Assembly: GCF_000721075.1 (NCBI RefSeq) | Contig: NZ_JOEQ01000019.1 | Span: 62,001-126,000 of the forward strand | DNA: 64,000 nucleotides | Origin: Streptosporangium amethystogenes | Lineage (GTDB): Bacteria > Actinomycetota > Actinomycetes > Streptosporangiales > Streptosporangiaceae | Direction: 5' to 3' | Part shown: in pieces, positions 24,177 through 31,764 of the stretch | How positions within the stretch are numbered: position 1 is the first letter of the stretch | How the letters are laid out: the number at the start of each line of letters is the position of its first letter | Notes under the pieces: generated by a model | What the model saw: the letters and a program-made list of their open reading frames with translations, nothing else | Database searches by the model: none | Told to the model about the DNA's origin: nothing | Made by a program: the position numbers and the translations under genes

Positions 24177-24413
24177 ATGGTCTGGCTGCACATCGTGGAG
24201 AGAGAAACGCAAATCACCTGGTTCCACTGGGGCCTGTTCATCATCTGCGGGCTGATCATGCTCGTCAGTTCGGTTCGTCGGGCGTGGGAGTGGTGGGGTG
24301 ATAGGGAGTGGCGAAAGAAGCAAGGGCTGTCGGACTCGGACGCGCGTGAGCTGATGGAAGAGCAGCAGGCACGACGGGTGTGGCGGGAGCGTCGGCGCAC
24401 GCACTACGAATAA
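24177..24413 (+). CDS. Small single-pass membrane protein, 78 aa
   Basis: AGGAAGG precedes ATG 24177. One hydrophobic segment (WFHWGLFIICGLIMLVSSV, residues 15-33) is followed by a basic, Trp/Arg-rich cytoplasmic tail. It begins a run of four small genes with similar layout that I interpret as spread (Spd)-like transfer accessories of the AICE. No family recognised. Confidence 0.7.
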   Translation: MVWLHIVERETQITWFHWGLFIICGLIMLVSSVRRAWEWWGDREWRKKQGLSDSDARELMEEQQARRVWRERRRTHYE

Positions 24414-24434
24414 GCGGGCGGACATCGAAAGGAA

Positions 24435-24926
24435 ATGGGGCTGATCACGATGGGTGAGGTTTTTGCGGTTGAGGTGCTGCTGATCCCGCTGGGTGTGGTG
24501 TTTGTGGTCATGCTGGTGGGCTGGTGGATGACGCGGCGGATTCGAAACCGGCGGATTGATCGGCGGCGTCCGGCGGCGCAGGGGGTGGCGCATGAGCGGG
24601 CGTCGTTGTCGGGTGTGCCGTGGCCGGTGCGCCCCTATGTGATCAGCACGATCACGGCCAGCACGATCACGAAGGAATTCGAAGAGGAGAGCGCCGTCCA
24701 AGAGTGGTTGGTCTCGTGGCCGCAGTTAGAGGAATGGGGGCAACAAGCCTCGAAGAGGCCGGGGGTGGCGGCTATGGCGGTGTATGAGGACCGGGGGGCG
24801 CGGATCAGTACGGCGTGGACGTGGGAGGACGGACGGCTGGCGGGCAAGACCGTGTATCCCTGGTCGTGGCAGTCAGCGCTGAGGGCTCATGGATCTAGTG
24901 ACAGTAACGGCAAAGACAGCCACTGA
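24435..24926 (+). CDS. Membrane-anchored protein of the element, 163 aa
   Basis: An N-terminal hydrophobic anchor (VEVLLIPLGVVFVVMLVGWWM, near residues 11-31, cited as its span) is followed by a basic stop-transfer RRIRNRRIDRRR and a soluble domain containing EEESAVQEWLVSWPQLEEWG and ISTAWTWEDGRLAG. The latter shares the WATVE...RPGVAxAxV style of the 25,302 gene product, suggesting related domains. Probable transfer accessory; unnamed family. Confidence 0.7.
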   Translation: MGLITMGEVFAVEVLLIPLGVVFVVMLVGWWMTRRIRNRRIDRRRPAAQGVAHERASLSGVPWPVRPYVISTITASTITKEFEEESAVQEWLVSWPQLEEWGQQASKRPGVAAMAVYEDRGARISTAWTWEDGRLAGKTVYPWSWQSALRAHGSSDSNGKDSH

Positions 24927-24942
24927 GGGAAGGGACATTCTT

Positions 24943-25302
24943 ATGCACCATGCTGCGGGTGTCGGTGTCACCGATACGCATCTTCTGCTGGCTTTTGCTG
25001 TATTGGCCATCTTCATACCCGCCTACCTGTGGTATCAGAGCAGGAAAGACGACAAGTGGCGTGCGGAGAGCGCGGAGCGGTACGACGCTCTTAAGCCTCG
25101 TTTTGCCGATCAGTCCGCAGATCGCTACGTCGTCGGGGCTTTGGGCGGCGAGTCGCATGTGATCGAGACGTTTGATGCGGATGCTGTGGATCTGGCCATT
25201 AAGGAGTCACTGCACAACGGTGGCAAGGAGGTCTATCTCTCGGGCAAGGACGGTAGGACACGGGTGTACCTGCGTGGTTATCTGAGCCGGACTTTCCGCT
25301 GA
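24943..25302 (+). CDS. Membrane-anchored protein of the element, 119 aa
   Basis: GAAGGGA lies 8 bases before ATG 24943; the frame is also open from 24889 inside the previous gene. A transmembrane segment (LLLAFAVLAIFIPAYLWYQ) precedes a short soluble domain with KPRFADQSADRYVVGALGG. The stop and the next ATG share bases (TGATG). Role inferred only from position in the small membrane-protein cluster. Confidence 0.7.
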   Translation: MHHAAGVGVTDTHLLLAFAVLAIFIPAYLWYQSRKDDKWRAESAERYDALKPRFADQSADRYVVGALGGESHVIETFDADAVDLAIKESLHNGGKEVYLSGKDGRTRVYLRGYLSRTFR

Positions 25303-25697
25303 TGACGGTGTTCGTGGTCATCGCGCTGCTGGTGGGGGCGGCGGTGGTCTTCAGTTGGGTTCAGGAGAGTGGTTCGGACCGTGCGGAGCTGACCGGGGCG
25401 TACAGCGATGTCTCGGCTGGTGGTAGGCCGCCGGAGTCGATCGGCCCGGACAAGGTGACGGTGTATCAGGTCGGGACGCGCCTGGATGACGGGACGGACG
25501 GGGTCATGTGGACGCTGAGCGCGACGTGGGTGCAGGTGGCGCATTGGGCCACGGTGGAGTCAGAGCGGCCGGGAGTGGCTGAGGCGTGGGTGGGGCGCAC
25601 GGCTCGGGGCGTGAGGCGTACCTGGCATTGGGTGGATGGTCTGCCCACGAGGCGTAGCAGCGCGCCGGTGGTGGAGGGGGGTGAGGAGGGGCGTTGA
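25302..25697 (+). CDS. Secreted or membrane-anchored protein of the element, 131 aa
   Basis: An N-terminal hydrophobic stretch (FVVIALLVGAAVVFSWV, residues 4-20) serves as anchor or signal. The rest includes WTLSATWVQVAHWATVESERP and AWVGRTARGVRRTWHWVDG, a tryptophan-rich domain like that of the 24,435 product. It is translationally coupled to the gene before it. Possibly a surface or transfer protein; no family name. Confidence 0.7.
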   Translation: MTVFVVIALLVGAAVVFSWVQESGSDRAELTGAYSDVSAGGRPPESIGPDKVTVYQVGTRLDDGTDGVMWTLSATWVQVAHWATVESERPGVAEAWVGRTARGVRRTWHWVDGLPTRRSSAPVVEGGEEGR

Positions 25698-25819
25698 GGT
25701 CGGCGTGCTGGTCGAAGGTGCGGCAAGCGTGGGTGGTAGATGCGCCGGATAGATCAGCTCGTCCGAGAGGGGCGCGCTGAGGCAGGCGTGCGAAGCACCG
25801 ATAACGCCTGGGTGGGCGG

Positions 25820-26032
25820 GTGGGGTACGGAGAGGAGGGGCGGAGCAACTCGGCAGCTACGGATAGTAGTCGCAGGGGACGTAGGGATCAACGGAGTGTT
25901 ACGCGGCGGCGGACGGTCTATCAGTTGACCGACGAAGATCGGGAATGGGTGCGGCGGACGGTGGCCGGACTGGGGCCGCTGGCCGATGATGACCGGGATT
26001 ACCTGGCGCTGGTCTTCAAGAACCACCGCTGA
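25820..26032 (+). CDS. Small basic protein near the integrase, 70 aa
   Basis: GTG 25820. The N-terminal half is very basic and disordered; the C-terminal half reads YQLTDEDREWVRRTVAGLG followed by PLADDDRDYLALVF, a helix pair common at the ends of small AICE/phage proteins. It is the last plus-strand gene before the bidirectional terminator and faces the integrase, so it is one candidate for the unidentified directionality factor, though nothing in its sequence proves DNA binding. Confidence 0.55.
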   Translation: MGYGEEGRSNSAATDSSRRGRRDQRSVTRRRTVYQLTDEDREWVRRTVAGLGPLADDDRDYLALVFKNHR

Positions 26033-26072
26033 TGCGTCATGTAGGGCAGGCTAGGCGGCTGGTCTTCTGAAA

Positions 26073-26118
26073 CAGTAGTGAGCCCCGGACCTATACGAGG
26101 GTCCGGGGCTCACTGCTG
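26073..26118. terminator. Strong bidirectional terminator
   Basis: A 19-base arm at 26073-26091 (ending AGCCCCGGACC) pairs with 26100-26118 with one mismatch across an 8-base loop. It sits between the convergent 70-aa gene and the integrase gene, whose stop is only 3 bases away. Confidence 0.85.
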
Positions 26119-26120
26119 TC

Positions 26121-27848
26121 TTAAGTGGTCTGCGCGTCACGGTGACGCTTGGTGATAGTGACCCGCTCACGGACCGGTGCACGCCTTCCCCGTCCGAGAG
26201 GCTGGATGGTCACGACCAGCATGCGGCGGCAGATTTCCCGCTGCTCGCCAAGGGTGAGGGCATCCCATGCGGCGTCGATGTCCTCTGCACCGATCAGCTT
26301 CGCGGCGGGGTGGACATCCTCAAGCGCCTGGTCAAGCTTGGCCTTCGTCGCTTCCATCTTCTTGCGGCGCTTAGCGGTCATGTCGATCATCTGTGCCCGG
26401 CTGATCAAGTCGGCTTCGCGGTCCGCGCTGATCTCCCGTAGCCGTGCCTCGTGCGTCGCCATTTCCGCGCGGAGAGCGGGGATGTCGGCTTCTGCGGTGG
26501 TGGGGTGGCCGATGATGTCGGCAGGGTCGGAAATGCGAATCAGCTCTTTGATCGTTGCGGTGACCAGTGCGTCAAGCTCCGCACGCTGACACACAACGTG
26601 CCCTTTCCCGAACCCTGGACAGCGATATGCCTCCTCCACATCGATCCGGATGACTTCGCCGGTCTTTGGGTCTTTGCGCTTCCACTTCTTGTTCTGCGTG
26701 GTCACCGTTCCCCCACACGGACACCGGTAGATGCATGATCCGAGCGATTGGGGCGTGTTTCCTAGGGTGGTGTAGCGGTCGGGGTCGGTCCACAGGTTCA
26801 CCAGCCTCCAATAGTCGTCGGGATCGACGATCGGATCACCGGGCAGGGTGCCGACCACATCATCCGGCGTGTAATGCCGGGGCATGGCGGCAATCTCCTC
26901 CTCCCCCTCCTCGTCTCCCTCTTCCTGGGGAAGGTCAACGGGAACCCCTGCTCGATGCACGCTAAGCCCTGCGATACAAGGGCGTAGCAGCATCGGGCGT
27001 ACCAGCTGCGATGTCCACGGCTTCTCGGTGGTCGTAAGCAGACCTGCCGCGTTCATGTCGCGTGCGATCTCCTTGACGGACACACCCGTAAGCGCGATGG
27101 CGTGGTAACGGGCGATGGCGTCGGCTTCCTGCGGGCGGTGCGTGGTCCCGTCGGGCTCGAACCCGTAGCGTCGCCTGCCTCCTCCGAAACGTCCCTCTTG
27201 GGCCTGCTGCTTGCGGGTGCGGGAGACTCGGCGCACGGTGTCACGTGATGCCTGGTTGGCGATGGCGCAGTGAATCCGGGCAGAGGTGATGTCACTGTCA
27301 TTGGCCAAGCGCAGGCTGCCCGTGAACGAATCGGCGATGATGCGCGGGCGCGACCCCTCCACCACGTCGATCAGGTCTTCCAAGTCCCTCGGGTCACGGA
27401 CCGTGCGGTCAAGGTGGTAGGTCGTGAACCGGCGGAACCTGCCCTCGCTGAGCAGCTTGAGAGCACGCCGGAACTTCGGGCGTACGGTACGGAGCTGGGT
27501 CTCTCCGTTGGGCAGCTCGATCTTGCGGCGCTTGAACGCTGAGGTGTCGTTCTCGACAAGGATCATGCCGACCCTCGCGCCGCGACGGGCGGTCAGATTG
27601 CAGGTGTCCTCGATCTGGCGGGCTACACCGTTGACCTCCTCTTCCTCGGCGTCGGAGATCCGAACCAGGATCAAGGTGTTACCTACTGAGGGGTCGTCGG
27701 CGGTCCACACATCGCCTGCGGTGTTCCATTGTCCGGCGATGCCGTTGATCGACATGGCGGCGCCGTTGAGCATCGCTTCCTTGATCACCGTGATGCGCGC
27801 GTGCTGCTCGATCACGGCTTTACTGGGGGCCTTGGTCTTGGATGCCAT
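26121..27848 (-). CDS. Large serine integrase (site-specific recombinase)
   Basis: 575 residues. The resolvase-type catalytic domain starts near residue 58: LILVRISDAEEEE holds the nucleophilic serine (RIS), followed by VARQIEDTC and a YHLDRTVRDPRDLEDLI region with the DR motif. A recombinase domain (GRRRYGFEPDG near 225) and a zinc ribbon (CIYRCPCGG ... CPGFGKGHVVCQ) follow, then a basic coiled-coil tail. This is the phiC31/Bxb1 layout that binds attP with its zinc domain. ATG 27848 is preceded by one GTG codon that could also start. It is next to attR, as expected for the integrase of this element. Confidence 0.95.
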   Translation of the reverse strand: MASKTKAPSKAVIEQHARITVIKEAMLNGAAMSINGIAGQWNTAGDVWTADDPSVGNTLILVRISDAEEEEVNGVARQIEDTCNLTARRGARVGMILVENDTSAFKRRKIELPNGETQLRTVRPKFRRALKLLSEGRFRRFTTYHLDRTVRDPRDLEDLIDVVEGSRPRIIADSFTGSLRLANDSDITSARIHCAIANQASRDTVRRVSRTRKQQAQEGRFGGGRRRYGFEPDGTTHRPQEADAIARYHAIALTGVSVKEIARDMNAAGLLTTTEKPWTSQLVRPMLLRPCIAGLSVHRAGVPVDLPQEEGDEEGEEEIAAMPRHYTPDDVVGTLPGDPIVDPDDYWRLVNLWTDPDRYTTLGNTPQSLGSCIYRCPCGGTVTTQNKKWKRKDPKTGEVIRIDVEEAYRCPGFGKGHVVCQRAELDALVTATIKELIRISDPADIIGHPTTAEADIPALRAEMATHEARLREISADREADLISRAQMIDMTAKRRKKMEATKAKLDQALEDVHPAAKLIGAEDIDAAWDALTLGEQREICRRMLVVTIQPLGRGRRAPVRERVTITKRHRDAQTT

Positions 27849-27895
27849 CACTGCCGTCCCTTTCCCTCCGCTTTTCCCTACCCCTTCATTCTAGG

Positions 27896-27950
27896 AAAAA
27901 GAAGTGCAATAACCCATGGGTGGGCAAATCCACTCTGCTCCACTGTCTCG
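27896..27950 (+). other. attR of the integrated element
   Basis: Element arm with AAGAAGTG at 27899-27906, then GGGTGGGC, core AA (27926-27927), then chromosomal ATCCACTCTGCTC. Read with attL it rebuilds an uninterrupted ATPase P-loop (attB) and a dyad-symmetric attP: of 30 positions out from the core, 20 match between the two arms. Confidence 0.85.
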
Positions 27951-28510
27951 CGGGCATCATGAAGCCGGATTCCGGAGAGGTGCGTCTGCTGGGGGAACGG
28001 ATCGACACGATGGGGGAGCGGGATCGCAGCACGCTGCGCCGTACCCGGTTCGGATTCGTGTTCCAGTTCGGGCAGCTCCTGCCCGAACTACCGGCGGACG
28101 AGAACGTCGCGCTGCCGCTGATGTTAGGCGGGATGGCGCGAGGACGGTCCGTACAGGAGGCGCGGGCGTGGTTCGGGCCGCTCGGACTGGGCGGGATGGA
28201 GGGGCGGCGGCCGGGCGAGCTGTCCGGAGGGCAGGCACAGCGGGTCGCGATCGCCCGCGCGCTCGTCACCCGCCCCGCTGTGATCTTCGCGGACGAGCCC
28301 ACCGGCGCCCTCGACCAGGCCACCGGTCATGAGATCATGCGCATCCTGGTCGAGGCCACCAAGCACCACGACGCGTCCCTGGTCGTCGTCACCCACGACC
28401 CGGAGGTGGCCCGGTGGTGTGACCGGGTCGTCGAGGTCCGCGACGGCATGATCCTCGCACCTGGCCAGAGGCAGGACCGTACCCAGACGCTGTCCGGGGG
28501 GAACGCGTGA
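27926..28510 (+). pseudogene. ABC transporter ATPase, C-terminal remainder
   Basis: From the Walker A lysine codon onward: [20 protein letters not shown]-loop [18 protein letters not shown], signature [16 protein letters not shown], Walker [14 protein letters not shown] and switch His in VVVTHDPEVARWCD. It matches the LolD/MacB exporter ATPase type. The frame is open 28 codons into the element, but those codons supply VGKST without GPSGSG, so no functional P-loop can form. The element therefore inactivates the ATPase unless it excises. Overlaps the permease start (GTGA). Confidence 0.93.
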
Positions 28511-30489
28511 GGAACCTGCTGGAGCTGAGCTGGCGGCTGCTCCGCGGTGGCGGACGCCAGTCGATGCTGGGGACGGGGCTGACGGCCGCAGCCGTGGCGA
28601 TCTCGTCGGCGCTGCTGGTGTTCGCGCTGGCCGCCAACGTGGCCTTTGCGGCGCGCGCCGACCGGGAGGCGTGGCGCAACCCGGTGGAGGCCAAGGGGAC
28701 GCCCGTCGCGATCGAGGCCACGGCCAAGGACTATGTCCGGGACCTGAGCATCACGGTTGTGGACGTCGCGCCGCTGCGGGAGGTCTCCGGGGTGAGGCCG
28801 CCGGGGATGAACCGGATGCCCAGGCCGGGTGAGGTGTGGGTGTCGCCGGGGCTCGCGGGGCTGATGAGGGAACTACCGGCCGAGCAGCTCGCCGCGCGCT
28901 TCCCCGGCAAGGTGGCGGGCACGATCGGGAACGACGGGCTGCTGTACCCGGACGAGCTCGTCGCCGTCGTGGGACGCACGGCCGCCGACCCCGCGATGGC
29001 GGCCTCCCGGGCGGACCACCCGCTGACGTCCACGCCGCCAACGAAGATCAGCGATTTCACGGGGAGGGCCGGTGACGAGACCGTCGTCTACCAGATCATG
29101 GCGCTCATCGCGAGCGTGCTGATGGTCGTGCCGCTGCTCGTGTTCGGGGGCGCGGCGGCCCGGCTGACCGTGGCGCGGCGGGACCAGCGGCTGGCCGCGC
29201 TGAGGCTGGTGGGGGCGACGCCGTGGCAGGTCGTCATGATGACGGTCGCCGAGGCGGTGATCACGGCGTTCGGCGGGGCCGTGCTCGGCCTGGTGCTGTA
29301 CGGCGCGGCCATTCCGCTGCTGAGCCGGATCGAGATGGCCGGCGGGTCGTGGTTCGCCGCCGACCTGTGGCCCGGAGTCCTCCCCGTGCTCGGCGTACTG
29401 CTGGCCGTACCCCTGCTGGTCGGCCTGTCGGCGGTGGTCGGGCTGCGGCGGGTGGTGGTCAGCCCGCTCGGGGTGGCGAAACGGGAGACGCCGCCCGCGA
29501 TGCGGTTCGTCCGGGTGGTCGCGCTGTTCGTGATCCTGATCGCCGTCCCGCTGTCGTCCCGGAGCACGTCGACAACCGTCGTCGTGGGCGTGCTCGGGCT
29601 GGCCTTCCTCGGCGTCAACCTCGTCGGGCCCTGGGTGGTGGGCGTCATCGGCCGGATCACCACCCGTACGGCACGGCGGCCCGCCAGGCTGCTGGCCGGC
29701 CGCCGCCTGGTCGACGACCCGAGGTCGGCCTGGCGGACCGTCAGCGGAGTGGCACTGACCGGCTTCATCGCCGGGTTCGTCGGGCTGCTGAGCCCGTCGT
29801 CCGACCTGCTGGGCGTTCCCCCCTCCACGGCCGGCCTGCGCCTTGTGGTCCCCGACGCCCAGGCGGCCGCCCTCGCGGAGCAGGCGAGGGAACGGCTCTC
29901 CGGAGCCGGGATCGACGCTCACGTCAAGACCTCCGACAGGTCGGGGTCCGGCCGGGCGAAGGAGAGGACGCTCACGATCAGCCTGCCCTCGGGTGACGGA
30001 TACACCGTGCGGATCGACACCGCCCGTACGGCACTCGCCGGTCTGGTGCCGGGGCGCATCGCCGCCTCGCCGGTGGACGACCAGTGGCAGGGCATCCGTC
30101 TGCTCGACGACGTCCGCACCGGGACGTTGGTCGTGCTCGGGGTCTCCTTCCTGGTGGCGATCGCGAGCGCGGGGATCACGGCTGCCTCGTCGGTGCTCGA
30201 CCGGCGGCAGGCGTACGCCCTGCTCCGCCTGGCCGGGACCCCGCTCGAAGTGCTGGACAGGGCGCGGCGTACCGAGACTCTCGTCCCCCTCGCGGTGATG
30301 GGCGGCGGTTCCATCCTGATCGGCATGTTCTGCGCGTTGCCGTTCGTGTACGCGGCGATGAGCGTGAGCGGGGCGGTCACGCTGCTGACCTCTGTCGCCG
30401 TGGGGTTCGCCGGGGTGCTGGGGGCGGGTGCGCTGTCACGGCCCCTGCTCCGTTCGGTCACCGCCAATCCGGCCCCACGACCGGACTGA
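28507..30489 (+). CDS. FtsX/MacB-like ABC transporter permease
   Basis: 660 residues from a GTG overlapping the ATPase stop. One N-terminal segment (residues 20-45), a periplasmic region, then three segments near 200-330, further hydrophobic segments near 335-420 and a final set near 535-650 make the duplicated FtsX-type layout. MARRDQRLAALRLVGATPWQVV-like ARRDQRLAALRLVGATP near 220 and DRRQAYALLRLAGTP near 565 are the two repeats' cytoplasmic coupling motifs. It would export a lipid-like, peptide or small molecule with the split ATPase. The pair once followed the biosynthetic operon at 12.5 kb directly and may have exported its product. Confidence 0.9.
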   Translation: MRNLLELSWRLLRGGGRQSMLGTGLTAAAVAISSALLVFALAANVAFAARADREAWRNPVEAKGTPVAIEATAKDYVRDLSITVVDVAPLREVSGVRPPGMNRMPRPGEVWVSPGLAGLMRELPAEQLAARFPGKVAGTIGNDGLLYPDELVAVVGRTAADPAMAASRADHPLTSTPPTKISDFTGRAGDETVVYQIMALIASVLMVVPLLVFGGAAARLTVARRDQRLAALRLVGATPWQVVMMTVAEAVITAFGGAVLGLVLYGAAIPLLSRIEMAGGSWFAADLWPGVLPVLGVLLAVPLLVGLSAVVGLRRVVVSPLGVAKRETPPAMRFVRVVALFVILIAVPLSSRSTSTTVVVGVLGLAFLGVNLVGPWVVGVIGRITTRTARRPARLLAGRRLVDDPRSAWRTVSGVALTGFIAGFVGLLSPSSDLLGVPPSTAGLRLVVPDAQAAALAEQARERLSGAGIDAHVKTSDRSGSGRAKERTLTISLPSGDGYTVRIDTARTALAGLVPGRIAASPVDDQWQGIRLLDDVRTGTLVVLGVSFLVAIASAGITAASSVLDRRQAYALLRLAGTPLEVLDRARRTETLVPLAVMGGGSILIGMFCALPFVYAAMSVSGAVTLLTSVAVGFAGVLGAGALSRPLLRSVTANPAPRPD

Positions 30490-30700
30490 CATCGCCGAAC
30501 CCGTGGCATCGAGATCGCCGGTGTTCGGACCGCCGTCTTCTCCGTCGACGGCGTCCCCATGGATCACATACGGAGCTCGCGCGATCACACCTGGTCGGTC
30601 ACCAGTCCCATTGCCGGCGAGGACTGTCGTCGGTGGGCGGTCGAGGCGTCGGCGCAGGGTCTGCGCTGGTTCTTCGGGACGTGACCTGTCCGTGAAGTAA

Positions 30701-30735
30701 CCCGTCTCATGTCACCTCGGGCGGCATGGGACGGG
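30701..30735. terminator. Stem-loop between convergent genes
   Basis: CCCGTCTCATG (30701-30711) pairs with CATGGGACGGG (30725-30735), 10 of 11 bases, between the permease (plus) and the DUF5666 gene (minus). Likely bidirectional. Confidence 0.6.
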
Positions 30736-30750
30736 GGTGATTCTCAGCGG

Positions 30751-31404
30751 TCAGGAGGTCGGCGTGGGTGAGGGGGTCGACGGCTGGCCGGACTGGTGGT
30801 CTCGGTGTGGGCGGTCTCCCTTGCCGTACCAGTGGCCTCCCTTGCCGTGTCGGCCCTGCCCGTCGCGCGTGGTCGCGTCGTGGATCGCGACGGCGGTGGC
30901 CGTGCTGCCATCCACCTTCGCCATGACCATGACCTTCTGCCCGGCTTTCACCGCGTCGCCGTCCTCGCCGCGGCGGTTGATCCGGGTGTCCCCGTTGATC
31001 GTGTACTCCTTGGTGTAGCCGTCCTCGCTCTTGACCGTGATCGAGTCCTGGCCGACGGCCGTGACGTCGCCGTACTGGGTGGCGACGGTCACGTACTTGC
31101 CTTCACCGTCGGGCACCACGAACTCGCCATGGATGGAAGGTCCGCCGAAGCCCATCCTGTGGCCTCGGCCCCGATCCTGTCCCGGCGCCGTGTCGGAAGG
31201 TGTCGCCGATGGTGTCGCGGTGTCGCCCGTCGTGGGTGTCGGGGACGGCGCGGGCGAGAACGCGGCCGCGGTGGCGACGCCGGCACCCGTGACCACGGCG
31301 AGCGCGGTAGTGGCGATGAGCAGTGCGGAGCGGGGGATACGGCGCCTGGGTGGCTTGTTCGCCAGTATTTCCGCGGTGCTGAATTCGTCCGACCCAGAGG
31401 TCAT
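30751..31404 (-). CDS. DUF5666-type secreted or membrane-anchored protein
   Basis: 217 residues starting MTSGSDEFSTAEILANK, with GGAGGAAG before ATG 31404. A basic stretch and hydrophobic segment (ALLIATTALAVVTGAGVATA, near 28-47) act as signal-anchor. A Pro/Thr/Ser linker follows, then the beta domain VTVATQYGDVTAVGQDSITVKS with KVMVMAKVDG, which resembles DUF5666 (an OB-like fold often found in extracytoplasmic proteins). The C-terminal tail is rich in His, Gly and Lys. Function unknown; possible envelope or metal-related role. Confidence 0.78.
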   Translation of the reverse strand: MTSGSDEFSTAEILANKPPRRRIPRSALLIATTALAVVTGAGVATAAAFSPAPSPTPTTGDTATPSATPSDTAPGQDRGRGHRMGFGGPSIHGEFVVPDGEGKYVTVATQYGDVTAVGQDSITVKSEDGYTKEYTINGDTRINRRGEDGDAVKAGQKVMVMAKVDGSTATAVAIHDATTRDGQGRHGKGGHWYGKGDRPHRDHQSGQPSTPSPTPTS

Positions 31405-31764
31405 CTTTCTTCCTCCCACTAGCATGTAATAGGAGAACAATGCATCAGACCACCTAAAACTGCCGTAAATGCCGTTCGTGCTCTGATGATCACCCTCCGT
31501 GTGGAGCGGCCTTCGTGTCACCGGTCCCGGTGTGAGAAGGCGCCACGTCGATCGGAACACGATCACGGTGGTGGAGTACCTGGATGACCAGGCCACGGCC
31601 CCTCAAAGACCTCTGAATGATCACTCGGCCGTACGTCAGGCCGGACATCGGCCGGATGAGGTCGCAGGCGTACGTTCCGGTATGGCCTGGGATGCCGACG
31701 GGCCACGATCCGTTCTCCTGAACCGTGGCCCGCCGGGACGCTGCCGGGAGGGAGGTCCGCTTGA
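31405..31764. other. Intergenic region with terminator of the endoglucanase gene
   Basis: 360 bp with no convincing gene. It holds the DUF5666 upstream region near 31,405-31,500 and, at 31,700-31,731, the stem GGGCCACG/CGTGGCCC that lies 34 bp beyond the endoglucanase stop. Confidence 0.5.
31700..31731 (-). terminator. Stem-loop terminator after the endoglucanase gene
   Basis: GGGCCACG (31700-31707) and CGTGGCCC (31724-31731) form a perfect 8 bp stem with a 16-base loop just beyond the stop at 31765 on the minus strand. Confidence 0.6.

Larger units (their letters stand above)
12818..27927. mobile_element. 15.1 kb AICE (integrative and conjugative element) with serine integrase
   Basis: Both ends are fixed by the interrupted ABC ATPase gene and the reconstructable attP. 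The integrase lies at the right end beside attR. Inside are the hallmarks of pSAM2-type AICEs: a Pra-like activator, one FtsK/TraB DNA translocase, an HUH rolling-circle-type initiator and a run of small membrane proteins resembling spread proteins. Left-hand cargo is a XRE/DUF5753-DUF397 pair, an anti-sigma-type ATPase, and a peptide/asparagine-synthase cassette. No recombination directionality factor can be named. All expected modules are intact, so the element may still be mobile. Confidence 0.9.

Noticed and set aside
24056..24301. 81-codon plus-strand open frame after rep
   Set aside because: Overlaps the better supported 78-aa membrane protein, which has an AGGAAGG site and a transmembrane segment.
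25740..25928. 62-codon open frame
   Set aside because: No ribosome site; overlaps the 70-aa gene, which has a family-like C-terminus.
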